Below are positions 1 through 11,598 of a stretch of DNA of 64,000 nucleotides, one piece after another. The translations under genes and the position numbers were made by a program. The DNA lies in the NCBI GenBank assembly GCA_963930775.1, contig OZ005703.1:62001-126000 (forward strand). The letters are read 5' to 3'. The notes under the pieces were generated by a model. It searched no databases. It saw nothing but the letters and a program-made list of their open reading frames with translations, and was not told the DNA's origin. Origin of the DNA: Cliona cf. orientalis (Eukaryota > Porifera > Demospongiae > Clionaida > Clionaidae). The first letter of the stretch is position 1. Each line of letters starts with the position of its first letter.

Positions 1-711
1 CTCTCTTCTTCAGATTCATCTACCACTGATAATCTCAGAGCTATAGAAGAGGCTATAGATCGTGTCTGCAGTTCTCTTTCCCCTCCATTGGCCCCACCCC
101 CTTGCTCCACCCCACAACAGCTCCAGAGTGGCCAATATGTTTGCGCTAAGTCAGAGGATGGCAGCTGGTATCGAGCTACCATCAACAGTCTGCAAGACAC
201 CACTGTCAAAGTTAGTGGACTAAAATTAATACTACTACCTCTAAATTATAGTGCTGTAGATCAGGATATTTTTGCTGGTAAAATTTAATATTTCGCTTGT
301 GAATTTTTCCTGTAGTCTAAATTTCGTATGATTTTTTTTTCTCGTGCACAGGTGTTTTTCATCGATTATGGCAACTGTGAAACAGTGCCCAGGAATGACA
401 TCATCCCAGTAGCCATACGCCCTGACCTTTCTTCTCAGGCTGTAGGAGTGAACTTCACATCACTAGTCGAGTATTTGCTGAGTCAGCCAGGTGAAAGGCA
501 GACCATACCCCCCGCTTTTAGCAGTGATAGACAGATAGACATCGTTTCTGCAGCTGTTCTGACAGACGACCAGTACACAAGCCTCTCACAACAGCTCATT
601 GATCAACACATCACCATGGAGATCAGGGGGACTGATGACAGGGGCCTCCTCATTGCATCGTGTGATGTCATTGATAAGTGGATTGAGCAGGATCAAACTA
701 GAATAGTGTGA
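1..711 (+). CDS. Tudor-domain protein, C-terminal part (5' end outside window)
   Basis: Two exons are visible, 1-210 and 352-711, joined in phase 0 by a short GT-AG intron; the stop is TGA at 709-711. The join gives a Tudor core: a SGQYVCAKSEDGSWYRA strand, then VFFIDYGNCETVP, the FIDYGN signature of extended Tudor domains that bind dimethyl-arginine peptides. Before it lies a Ser/Pro-rich linker of about 35 residues. After it come about 100 residues including a VSAAVLTDDQYTS stretch, the usual partner of the Tudor barrel in TDRD proteins. Family knowledge: such proteins scaffold Piwi and vasa proteins in germ granules. The gene continues left of the window, so which TDRD/RNF17-like member it is cannot be told. 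Phase-consistent splicing and the intact signature make it a real gene. Confidence 0.85.
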
Positions 712-937
712 GATTTTACTTCAGAGCACCATTGAAAGTTACTAGACTATTATTACTAAAAAGTATCATCCTCCAGGAAAATAATCACAATTCATTTTAA
801 TCACATTATGCCAATCACCGAACATGTTGATCATCTCATTTTATTCCTGATTCAAAAAATTATGATTCCCAAAAATTGTATAAAAATTGTGGTCCTGGAC
901 AACTCCTCACGCAATTAGACATAGATTTAACGCCGTG

Positions 938-2178
938 TATGGCATTCCAACACTGACAAAATTGGCAAACTCAAATATATGGTCAAACTTGAGTCAGATA
1001 TATGGTCAAACTCAAATATGTGGTCAAATTGTTGCCTATTTATGGTCAAAGCCAAATATATGGTCAAATTTTATATGCTCAAACTCAAATACATGGTCAA
1101 ACGAAAGTTTTGGTCATTCTCCCCATATATGGTCAAACATGCAGCAAATATATGGTCAAAATTTAAGAAAATCCCCTTACATAATAGTCACGGATATGAC
1201 GTATTTATTAGTAAATTGGACCAACGTGACGTCAACAGAATCCGTGTTCGCGAATAAAATTAGCGATCGCGCGCACAAACGATCCTTTACCCGCTATGTA
1301 GTCTCGTTCATGGACCCGCCCCTTCTGGGGCGGAGTCTGGGGACTTGGCCATCTCGCTCGCGCTACAATCCCTCCTTCGTAGGGCTGGTGCGCGGGACTA
1401 GGTACAATCTGACATTGTAAGGTAATTATAAGTATGAATGAAATTCAGCTGAGCTAGCCGTGTCCCCAGGCCCTCTCTCTATCTTTCATAATAAATACTG
1501 GGAGATCGAGAGAGGGCCTGGGGATAAAGCTAGCCCAGGTAAGTCATCCGCGCGTTCATCCTGAAAGAACTGAACGCTGCAGTGGGAGCGGTCTGGTTTC
1601 GAGACTAAGGTAAGACACGTGCACACCAGGTGCAGAAGGATATATTATAGTACATGAATAGCTACCTAGTAGTTTCATTCATGCTTACCATACTGCTTTA
1701 ATACCATACAATACAATGTCCGATTGTACGTACCTAGTCTCACGCACCAGCCCGAAATGATCAAGTCCCCAGACTCCGCCCTAAAGGGGGCCGGTCCGTG
1801 AACGAGACTACATAAGGTAAGGATCGTGAGTGTACGTTTATGTGCGCGATCGCGAATTTTATTCGCGAACGCGGATTCTGCTGATGTCACGTCGGTCCAA
1901 TTAACTAATAGATACGTCATATCCGTGACTATTATGTAAGGGGATTTTCTTAAATTTTGACCATATATTTGCTGCATGTTTGACCATATATGGGGAAAAT
2001 GACCATAACTTTCGTTTGACCATGTATTTGAGTTTGATCATATAAAATTTGACCATATATTTGGCTTTGACCATATATAGGCAACAATTTGACCACATAT
2101 TTGAGTTTGACCATATATCTGACTCAAGTTTGACCATATATTTGAGCTTGCCAATTTTGTCAGTGTTGGAATGCCATA
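938..2178. mobile_element. Fold-back element with about 0.45 kb inverted arms
   Basis: The left arm (about 938-1400) reappears as its reverse complement at about 1740-2178. The outer ends match (tatggcattccaacactg on the left, its complement on the right). Each arm holds about ten copies of the decamer tatggtcaaa at irregular spacing, then a stretch with the palindrome gcgatcgc. The centre holds a second hairpin, near 1455-1530, built on ccccaggccctctctct and its complement. No transposase frame is visible, and the open frames across the arms are repeats of the decamer. This looks like a non-autonomous fold-back or large MITE-type element. The arms are close but not identical (for example ccttctggggcggag against its diverged partner), so the insertion is not brand new. 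Confidence 0.8.
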
Positions 2179-2185
2179 GCCGTGG

Positions 2186-2399
2186 CTATTGATCCGGCAG
2201 TCCGTAATACATTGCCTATGGAGATCCTCGACGCATGCGCAATCACGATTCGCTTGTATCTCGTTTTGTGAGCAGCGAGGCAAGTTCTAGACCCCAACGG
2301 TTAGCCTAAACCCATAATTTTACCCTAGAAGAACCCCTAACCCTACCCCAAACCCTAGTCCTACCCGGCTTCGCTTGCCGTCGACTGCCGGATCAATAG
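2186..2399. mobile_element. Short inverted-repeat element with telomere-like tract
   Basis: A perfect 17-base terminal inverted repeat, ctattgatccggcagtc at 2186-2202 and its complement at 2383-2399, encloses about 180 bases. The interior contains an accccta/accctaaccc-like tract at about 2320-2370. It has no coding capacity. It starts 8 bases after the end of the fold-back element, so one may have inserted beside or into the other. Confidence 0.65.
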
Positions 2400-2780
2400 A
2401 CACTCCGTAGATTTAATTGGCCCATCCACAAAAATATTGTAAGGAAAGCTTAGTGCTATACTGAAATTTTTGGTATCTTATTAAATGCTGTTCACAACAC
2501 AATTGTGGAACTCAACGCTATGATACCATAGATTATATGATAAGCTGATACGTACGTAGACTCGCGATCGGGATCCTATTCTTGCGCGTTCTTCCGTAAA
2601 TTAATGTTTGCTTTTTCGCTAAATTAACGCGACGCAAGATATTGTTTCAGATTTTCTGGGGCGCGTGCTGGTGATGCATTTATAATATTATATATAATAT
2701 ACAGTAGGTAGAATACTTGTTTAATATTCAATAATTAAGCGATGCACGATTTACTATTGAGCCGCAAGTATCCTGAAATA
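2400..2780. other. AT-rich spacer, nothing recognised
   Basis: AT-rich DNA between repeat elements, with a short tatataatata run near 2685. I see no credible exon, RNA gene or further repeat. Confidence 0.5.
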
Positions 2781-2964
2781 GCGTATAGCGGGAAAATTTC
2801 GAGGGAGAAAACTTTCGCGGATCGGTAGGAAAGGAGCATTTCACGGAGAAAACTTTCGCGGAATACTAAAACTGGTCGCATAATGGGTGTGGTATACCTA
2901 GGAGAAAACTTTCGCGGATGGCTGAAAAATCGCGAAATTCGTGAAAGTTTCCCGCTATACGGTA
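2781..2964. mobile_element. MITE-like element, copy 1 (cgtatagcggga ends)
   Basis: The left end gcgtatagcgggaaaatttcg and right end tttcccgctatacggta are inverted repeats. The interior contains gagggagaaaactttcgcgg and ggagcatttc, shared with the second copy 60 bases downstream. It is about 180 bases long with no coding capacity. Confidence 0.7.
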
Positions 2965-3025
2965 TTAATTCACAATCAACATTATTTTTCATCGACCTGG
3001 CGCAAGAACGCAGATAGGATCCACG

Positions 3026-3193
3026 TACCGTATAGCGGGAAATTTTCGAGGGAGAAAACTTTCGCGGATCGGTATAATATAGGAAAGGAGCATTTCGCGG
3101 AATGCAAAAACTGATCCGGATAATGGGTGCGGCATGCCTAGAATTTCGTGGAGAAAACTTTCGCGGATGACTGAAAAATTCCCGCTATACGTT
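3026..3193. mobile_element. MITE-like element, copy 2 (taccgtatagcggga ends)
   Basis: The ends taccgtatagcggga and tcccgctatacgtta are inverted. Inside, the order of shared blocks (ttcgagggagaaaactttcgcggatcggta, then aggaaaggagcatttc) matches copy 1 in the same orientation. The two copies are therefore tandem-like neighbours of one family. Confidence 0.7.
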
Positions 3194-4602
3194 ATCCTAG
3201 CGCTCAGCTGCGCTGCCACAAGGCTGTTAAGTTAATTTCGCGAAACAAATTCCAAGATAGTATTATGTGTAAATTTGATGACCATTACCATAAAATGGCT
3301 AAAAAAAGGTAGCGTATTGCTTTCATCTTTGCGCACGCTATATACCCTCTTATTATATTCGCCGCGGCGCCCGTTGCGCTTACAAAAATCAAACATGCGT
3401 GCCAGTAGACAAGCTACACTAGCTAGGCAGTTCGGAGTCCAATTTGTTTCAAGTTTACAAAGAAAGTCCCTAGTAACTATATAGTAATTAGCTTGATTCA
3501 GTCTTGAAACTTGAGTAGCCAGTAACTGCTGACCAGCTCTGTGACGACAGATGCACTGCATAATACAAGTAGAAGAGTACATGCAAATTCAATAATTATA
3601 TCAAAAACCATAATGCGTGCATAGGACATTTTTTTTGTTCATCCTTTCTTTTTTCACTTACAATTTTTTGCCGAGTGTAGAAATTTGCCAGTCAGCAGTC
3701 ACCTATTTTTCTTCCAACACATCCTTGCAAAAATAAACACACAAAAATGCTTTAAAGGAGATCAATAAGTATCTCTCAACACATCAACAGAAATCTGTGC
3801 AGTCATTTTCAATAAGGTAGATACTTCGATTGGCAAAGGTCGTCAAGGTTTACAGTCACACCAATTTCAATTTTATCTCATCCCCAATATATACATGTAA
3901 AGAGGTGAGACTGCCATAACACACAGCATCATAATTATGTATGTATGTATCTAAAAATAGGCTACATACATAAAACTGCACGATACATAACAAAAATTAA
4001 TAGATACAGACTATAAAAGACTGCAAACATACAGACGACCATACCATACCAAAAGTACCATGATATAGAGAAAATGCTTCACCCTCCCTCCCCCTCCCCC
4101 GCCCCATCAAAGGCCCCCGACTTAGCAGATCTGCTGCAGGTGTGTTGGCCAGGCACACCTAAAGCAGTTCAGCAAAATTAATAGTGGTCTCCCTCCACCC
4201 ATTGTCAACAGAGAAAATTATACCAACTTGCCTGAAGCGTAGAAGCAGCCGCAACACGTCTAAACTTCAAAATTTGTTTTCTGTTTTGATAATTAAAGAA
4301 AGAGAAAACAATAAACAAATTATGTAAAGAGCTGGCACAACACAACAGAGCGCGCGCACATAAAATAGCTATACCAATAAATCTGTACATGACGTTAGGG
4401 TGAATAGCAAGCAAAATTAACTCACATTTCAAAAGACACAAGCGACGATTCTTCTGCTCTCTATCTCATCTTGATTTTTTTTTTTCAAACCGCAATTTAC
4501 CACGTGGCGATGCTTTGCACATGCGCAAAAAAAACGTGCGTTGATTGACGACCTATACCAAGTACTACAACCTCGTGTATGTGCAAGGTGAGTGTGCTGG
4601 AG
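3194..4602. other. Spacer upstream of PUM3, no gene recognised
   Basis: About 1.4 kb with no exon I can support. The open frames here are short, have no splice context and resemble no known family. The segment just before the PUM3 start probably holds its promoter and 5' UTR, but I recognise no defined element. Confidence 0.4.
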
Positions 4603-7600
4603 ATGGGGAGAGCTCAAGCAGCAGCAGGCAGAGCCAGGGGGTAAGTCCATGTCGAAATCATAATTTAAATATGACACAGTTATTGAGCTAGAGCTTCTTG
4701 CAGTAATTAAAAATAATAGTATGTGCCTGTGATCATCGCTCTGATCCTGGCCTGTGCACTAAAATTATGTGAACATTGAGATCGCTGTTGAGCCATCAGA
4801 TGCACATGTTATAATGTGATGTGCACATGTGCAGTGGTAGAGAGCGTAATGTGGATGGCGGCAAATCAAAGAAGGTCATGAAGAAAGGTACAACCGTGAT
4901 GAAGAAAGGTGTGGTGAAGAAGTCTCGGGGAAAAATGTCAGGTCGCTCAATCAAACGAGGGAGGGCAAAGGTCGCAGAGAAAGGTGGCGTAAGAATGAGA
5001 CAGTCAAAAGCTGACAGTGGGAAGATGAATGAAGACACAGAAACAGCAGACAAGGCCTCCAGTTCACACCTCCAACCAGACAAGAAGAGGGAAAAGGTCG
5101 AGTTACCAAAACACTAATGCATCTTTACATATTATAATGTACTGTAGATCTGGAATTTTATTGTAAAAAAACTTTCGTATGATAAATTTTTGTGTAAAAA
5201 ATTTTCGTAGGAACGACCCCTTACCGCATTAGCGTTAATAGTGCATACTATTTTCGTAGCCACCATCGACTATGAAAATATTTTTACAACGAAAATTTCC
5301 AAATTTACGGTATATCAGTTAACAATTTCTATAATGGATTATTGATTGTGCATATTAATGTTTGTTTATTTTTCACAGGCTGTTTTGCTGAGTAAGAAGG
5401 AGCTTCGTGACCGTCGTCGCCAGCAGAGAGGGGACTACCAGCTGACCAGTGAGGCCAAGACCAGCTGGGAGAGACTGAGGAGACACCGCCTACCTAACAC
5501 AGAGAGAAAGCAACTGATGGAGAAACTACTCACTGCCATCACTGGACAGATACACCAGGTAGCAAGCATCCCAAGAATATTTTATATACCGTACTTAATC
5601 TAATACAACGCATGGAAAAAAAATAATTTCAATTTTGAAAAACACGTGTTTTTCTGGTAAAGATCGTCAATCGCACCATACATGTATATAAAATTATGAG
5701 AATTCGTAAAAAAACTTAATGCTAATTTCTTGCATTAAATTGGATCATGTGTTGTATTCGATTAACTAGATGTGTCTATAGCACTGGTGTTAAAGTAGAA
5801 TGATATGAACAGCTCGTAGTATTGATGGTGATTTTTTTTTAAACTATTTTAGCTATCGGTGAAGCATGACACAGCCCGAGTGGTCCAGTGCTGTCTCAAG
5901 TATGGGAGCAGAGACCAAAGGAGCAGTGTCTTCAACGAACTCAAAGGTACTAAACACTAGAAATATACGATAATGAAAGCATAATATTATTATCACAATT
6001 GTTGCATTAGATCACATTGTGGAATTGAGCAAACTGAAGTATGCCAAATTCACGATCAAGTCTCTTCTCAAGTACTGCACTCTGAGTGAGAGGGGTGTTC
6101 TGATAGCTAGCCTGCACGGCCATGTCCGCCGACTAGTGCGCCACACCGAGGCCGCTGAGATATTGGAGATAGCCTACAATGACTATGCCAACGCCAGCCA
6201 GAGAGCTGCCCTCGTGTCCGAGTTCTATGGTCCGCAGTTCTCCCTCTTCAAGGCAGAGGTTAGCAGCAGGACAACACTCGCTCAGCTGATTGAGGACAAG
6301 CCAGATCAAAGAGAATCAATCCTCAAACACATCAAGGACACCATTCTGCCGCTAATAGATAAGTAAGATAATATCTTGGTGTCTAGTTTTGAAGCTTTGC
6401 TGGTGATGGTGACTCTCCTTGCTGGTAGGAAGAAGGTGATGCAGCACAGCATTGTCCACAGAGTGCTCTTTGAGTTCTTTCTCAACTGCACAGAAGAGGC
6501 CAGAGCGGTGCGTTGATATAATTTAATTTTTGATATTTTTCACTGAAATTCGTTTGTTGTTTAGGAGATGATAGAGTGTGTACGAGAGGTCGTAGTTCAC
6601 ATGCTGCATACCAAAGAGGGCTCTCGAGTTGCCATGACAACACTATGGCATGGCACAGCCAAGGTACCTCTCAATGCCAAATCTGTACCTGGAATGTATT
6701 CTCTCTCTCTTCCTCACACATGCATCATATAGGATCGCAAAGCTGTGCTAAAGTCTTTCAAGACATATGTGGCTAAGATTTGCAAGGAGGAGAATGGTCA
6801 TTTAGTGATGATGGCCATCTTTGACTGCGTCGATGATACTGTTCTCGTCAAGAAGGTCATTCTCTCAGAGTTACTAGCCAACATGGCTGACCTTTGCAGT
6901 GACCCCTTTGGTAGAAGAGTCTTGCTTTACCTGCTAGCCCCTCGCTCTCCCACTCACTTCAGCCCACAGTTTGTCTCCCTCCTCAGCGCTGGAGATGGAA
7001 ATGTTCACAGCAAGAAAGACCAGAGTGTGAGGTGGGCGGAGCTTCGGAACAGGGTCGTTGCTCCACTGCTGGCACTGGCTAGTGGGTGGAGCTGTTTGTG
7101 GGCGAGGAGCAAGTGCCACGCCCCTCTTCTGCTGCAGATTGCTGATTCAGCACCAAGTAAGTACTCCGTCAATAGTTTAAGCTATTCGTTAATAATAATA
7201 TTTTTCTTTGTGCTATATATAGGTGAAGATGATCTGTCTGTCCTTTACTCGACCCTCGTGGAAGGGCTATGCTTGGAGTTTAACTGTGACAGTCACCTCG
7301 TGTCAGACGCCTCTGCACACTGGGTGCTAAAGAGACTGCTATCCAACGAGGAAAAGGGCAAAGGTCAGTCCATTACATTGTATTATAGTTTCTGATCAAT
7401 TATTATCCACACACATACTCCCTCACTGAAATACCAACATAGCAGGTTTGGTGTTGCTTATTCTAGAGAAGGTATCGGTGGATGAGCTAGTCTTGTGGTC
7501 TGGGTCCAACCGAGGTGCCTTTGTTCTCTGTGCTCTGGTGTCTCACCTTGAGCGAGGCAATGCCAGTCACCTCACTCTGGCCTCCACGCTCAGAGGCACT

Positions 7601-7708
7601 ATCAGCAGCAGCTCAGTGGAGACAGCTGCAGCTAATTCAGCTCTCAAAGGACAGCAGGCACTAGCAAAACAACTCGACAAATATTTATCAGAGAATGATA
7701 CATCCTAA
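4603..7708 (+). CDS. PUM3: Pumilio homolog 3 (Puf-A / PUM3)
   Basis: Ten exons give about 643 aa, close to the roughly 650 aa of animal PUM3: 4603-4640, 4835-5096, 5379-5558, 5853-5946, 6011-6362, 6429-6507, 6565-6663, 6733-7156, 7223-7363 and 7446-7708. All phases close. A Lys/Arg-rich N-terminus suits a nucleolar protein. It is followed by divergent Puf repeats such as HDTARVVQCCLKYGSREQR, KEGSRVAMTTLWHGTAKDRK and FGRRVLLYLLAPR, then GDGNVHSKKDQSVRWAEL, which marks the C-terminal CPL region specific to this family. PUM3 binds structured nucleic acid without sequence preference and acts in ribosome biogenesis. The first exon (12 codons) is the least certain part: it was chosen because its GT donor restores phase with the lysine-rich exon, which has no suitable ATG of its own. 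The second donor (AAG|gtcgag) is weak. Confidence 0.93.
5140..5312 (+). mobile_element. MITE family A, copy in PUM3 intron 2
   Basis: The ends tactgtagatctggaa and ttccaaatttacggta form an imperfect terminal inverted repeat. The internal block aacgaccccttaccgcatta and the segment cgtagccaccatcgact are shared with copies at 45424-45594 and 52371-52520. It is non-coding and about 170 bases long. Confidence 0.8.
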
Positions 7709-8580
7709 ATTTTTTTGTGATAAATCCACAGCCTTCAATGTATCGATCATGATCACTCATTATTAACATAAATTTTGATAATAATAATAATAATTTTATT
7801 CAGTGAACTTCTTGATTGCACATGGTCCTGGACATATATGGCTTAGGGGTCGCCCAGGTTCCTCCCTTGAATACCCCCCATCCTGGACAAAGCCTGGTAA
7901 TCCATCATAGGCTGACTTCGGTCCCCTGTGGCTGTGACACAGAAGCCTAACTGGCTGCAGTAGTCTGCAGTGTACCCTGACCAACGTTCCAGCCTAGAGC
8001 TCGGAAGGTCGATGGGAGGATGGGGTTATAAACAATGTACGTATTCATAACACTAGCTACAATAAACTATATCAGCTAAAGAGGTTTTTACATGAAAAAC
8101 AAGCTCTATAATTATCATAAGGAATTAATTTTTTAGGTGGTGTTCAGTTGTAGCCTGATCATAAGAAGCATCCCCCGAAGCTGATCAAGCTCCACGACTG
8201 CCCCATCACTGTCCTCACCACTGCAGCATGTTAACTAGTAATAAGATTGGTGGGCTGAGTCAATCACAATCCTTTTTGATTCTTGTTGAAATGATTAAGG
8301 GGGTCCGGTGAGCGATCAATACCCCCCTCTTTGGTTCTAAGTCTGGACTATTTTTTTTTAAATTTTTTTCACATGTTTTGATGCAATAATAATTATTCAC
8401 AGTATTGCCCTCCTTCCCGTGTAGGAGAGCGCATCTTTTATACCCTCCAGGTTAGGACACAGACTATAATAATATTATAAGAAAATTGTCGCCTGAAAAA
8501 TAATTTTTGTTGTATAATAATTCATCATAATGCCTACAGTTTGGACTGCTCTGCTGCACATAAAGCCATAAGTGCATGCA
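7709..8580. other. Spacer between convergent PUM3 and TOE1, nothing recognised
   Basis: This holds the 3' ends of both genes. A stretch at about 7800-8000 reads as unusual unique sequence (GC-richer, with ccccccatcc runs) but offers no splice-consistent frame. The rest is AT-rich. No RNA gene or known repeat was seen. Confidence 0.4.
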
Positions 8581-11349
8581 CTAGTGTTCATGATGATTGG
8601 TTGTGTGTTTGTTGAATTTCTCTCTGATATTGATCTGAGCTGTCTTGTGCTGCTGAGAAGTACAAGTGAAGTGGCTCTTTAAGATGTGCACTGGAAACTT
8701 GTTCTTTCTGTTGGCTAGCTTATTCCTCATCTTCCCCAGCTCCCCCGCCAACATGTCCTGCAGCCTCCTCTCCCCCTCCTCCTCCCCCTTGGCGCTACGG
8801 CAGGCTCTGTTCTCCCTAGCCTTGTGGTACAGACTAACAGCAATACTGGCAAAGCTGTATCCAGTCATGAAAGCATCAAAGCCAGCTCGGTGGCCAAAGG
8901 ACGGCTTTAGTTTCAAAATGTCTCCTCCCCCGCTACCAGATTGGTGTTGACTAAATTTCTTCTTGGCTGCCGATAGTTCACACTCAAACTGTTCCCTCAG
9001 TCCTTTGGTCGTTGTTTCTGGCCACACCCCTTCTTCTCCCTTCTCCTCGGCTCTGTCTACCATCCCTCCATCTTCAAGCAACTCTGGCATTGCTGATTCA
9101 GCAAATTCACGGTCACCTCCGAGCTGTACGTCCATTTCGATTCCTTTTTCAAATTCTGATTCCGATGATTCTACATTGTTGAATTTTGTGCCACCTCTCT
9201 CATCCTCTTCCTTCTGCTGTTTGTCTGAGAGTTGAGTAAGGTCAGTGCTCTCTCCCTTAACATTCAAAAGCTTTCTTTTCTTTCTCTGAGTCTGGAGCTC
9301 TGTATGTGTGCCAAAAATAACATCATAATGCATATATAATAATCATAGAGTCGGTAGACTCTATAAGTAGGGATGGCCCGAATATATTATTATTATTGCA
9401 TTCTCTGTCACTTTCCCACAAAATTTCATGATCATTAATTTTTGTTTTACCTTTCTTTCTCATTCTCTTTGCCTTGAGCAGCTCTAGTTCATGTTCCTTG
9501 AGAGCGATGCTCACCAACACATCATGATTCAGCTCACAATCGTGACGAGGACAGTGCCCAAAACTCTAAACATAATACAAAAATTTAATGTCATAATACG
9601 GTTAAACACAGTAGGGCATCATGTACTATAGTCTGTCTGTTCCTGCTGTAATCATTCGTAATCTGTAATAATTATCCCACTGTAACCAGCCGAAATCTGT
9701 GGTAACCTACCATAACTTAGTATGGCTTAGCTAGAAGGATAAGATTTTGGCCTTTGTATAGTGGCTTTACTTTACGTACAGTGAAAGAGTGACAGAGTTT
9801 AATTTGAAGAAGCTGTTGCATGGGAGGGAGGGGAGGGGGAAGGAGAGGGACACACTCAACACACGACTCCAGATCTGCATAGTCAGCAAATATCAGCTCC
9901 AGGTGAGGTACAGCGTTGCCACCAGCCGCCAACAGGTCATGACGCTGTCTGCAAGAGAATGTAGAATCACTGATAATTATTATGGCTATGCTGATGAAAT
10001 GATAAAAATTGTAGTGAGTAACACCTACTTTTTCCTGAATATGTACTCCAGGAAGGAGGCTTCCTCGTGAAGATGGAAGTCTGCAATGGCCTTTGTGTCG
10101 TAGACCCCACCAGAGAACATCTCAGAGAGGTCGGCCATGAAGACATCGAGCCGAGAGGGGAGGGGGGCGTAAAGGTGAGAGTAGAGAAAGAGGAGATCGG
10201 TTAGTCCGTTGTGGACAACGAGGGGACAACCACTCAACAGAATCAACGCAAAGAGAGTGGGAAGGGCGCCACTGCCTTCACACAGCTGCAGAATAAGATA
10301 CTTTCAATAGGTGGATCCAATGCAAATTTTATTAAACATCTCGGGCATTTATTTCATGATAATATTGGTGACCTTTGCACTGTGTCCCTGCTGTATGGTG
10401 TGAACAGGAGTGTAGGGGAGACCATGACGTAACTGCTTGTTGAAGTCAAAGCCATGCTCCAGCAGGAACTTAGCCGAGGAGGGATCAATGGTGTACGACC
10501 GCTGACTCAGCGGCCAGATGTTGAATGCCTCGACTTTGCAACAAGTCCGGAGATTGGTACTGGCAGATGGTGAGGGCTGTTGCCATTGGAAACAAGCCAC
10601 GCCCATGGAAAGGATGCCATAGGATGACGCAACATCACACTGCAGCTTGTAGCGCTCTCCACTATCACTATAATAACGCGCCGGCCAAGAGAGACACGAT
10701 GATATATTAACGATTATGCACCTATCAATGTCAAGCCCCACTACCCCCCATAGGGGCGAGGGTGGGGGTAGGGTGGGAATTTGACACCCGAGAAGTTCAA
10801 AGTCTCCGCCCCCTGGGCCAAAATTACAGGAAAATCCCCCTATTTATCAAGTTCTATGGGAGCTGTGTATTGACTTTGCCTTGCACAATAATAAATGGTG
10901 TATTAATGTATATGTGCAATAATTGCACACTAAGCATGATCAAATGCCCCTCCCATCCCCTATTGGGTCAAATCCCCCACCCTTTAGGCCGAAATTTGCG
11001 TCAATGGACTTTGAAATGCCCGACCCTCGCCCCTATGGGGGGTAGTGGGGCTTGACATTGATAGGTGCATTATTCAATAAGAGAACTATACACTCACATT
11101 GCTGACTTTGTTCTGTCCCGTCCCAGACCGCTCAGCTCCTGTGTAGTATTAATAAAATGCATGCCATGATATCGATGTGAGAAATTTCACGAGCATGGGG
11201 GTATGCACATGATGATCAAATTATGATTGAAAGGGGCTTACCAAGTCTATAGCGATGAAGTGAGCTGAAGAGATAGCTGAGGTGAGGAGCGGCCATGTCT
11301 CCCCCACCGTCAGCTGGTTCACGTCGATCAGAGGGAGAGCACTCATCAT
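8581..11349 (-). CDS. TOE1: Target of EGR1 protein 1, DEDD deadenylase
   Basis: Seven exons on the minus strand give about 567 aa: 11349-11242, 11138-11098, 10667-10373, 10285-10029, 9948-9780, 9565-9451 and 9299-8581. All phases close. The CAF1-type nuclease core is intact: FIAIDLELSGLG gives the first Asp/Glu pair, VVHNGLTDLLFLYSHLYAPL and GGVYDTKAIADFH the next acidic positions, and HRAGFDAFMTGY the last His/Asp motif. A CCCH zinc-finger fragment, FGHCPRHDCELNHD, sits after the nuclease insert, as in animal TOE1. The enzyme trims 3' tails of small nuclear RNA precursors in the nucleus and Cajal bodies. The start (MM at 11349) was chosen by length against the family; an upstream in-frame ATG exists at 11451. 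The acidic stretch between zinc finger and last motif is longer than in vertebrates. Confidence 0.93.
10715..11071. mobile_element. Long-TIR MITE in TOE1 intron 2
   Basis: About 48 bases at 10716-10764 (tgcacctatcaatgtcaagc, then cccactaccccccatagggg) recur as a near-perfect reverse complement at about 11023-11070. The outer boundary is ttatgcacc on the left and ggtgcatta on the right, suggesting a TTA or TA target duplication. The interior of about 260 bases has a few diverged copies of the same purine/pyrimidine words and no coding capacity. Confidence 0.8.
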
Positions 11350-11598
11350 CACACATCCGTATCTCTCACACCAGCAGTGTCGACGACCTTTACCAAATTC
11401 CACCCAGTAGGTTGTTGATAAGGATGCATGCATGCATACAACAATCTTCACAAATTATGTCATAATGATGCAATAACTTTTATAATAATCACATCTCCTC
11501 TATTTTTCAGTGTTAGGTGGTGCTATCATGCATGCATGTTGATGTTCTATAGCTATAAACTGCTGTCTCTGGCTACACATGTCTCTATCGATGACTGT

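Noticed and set aside
979..2137. Open frames with MVKLxxxMWSN-type repeats as a repeat protein
   Set aside because: They come from the tatggtcaaa decamer in both arms of the fold-back element, with no splice context.
2320..2370. Telomere remnant or chromosome-fusion site
   Set aside because: The accctaaccc-like tract is short, irregular, and enclosed by terminal inverted repeats, so it is part of a small element.
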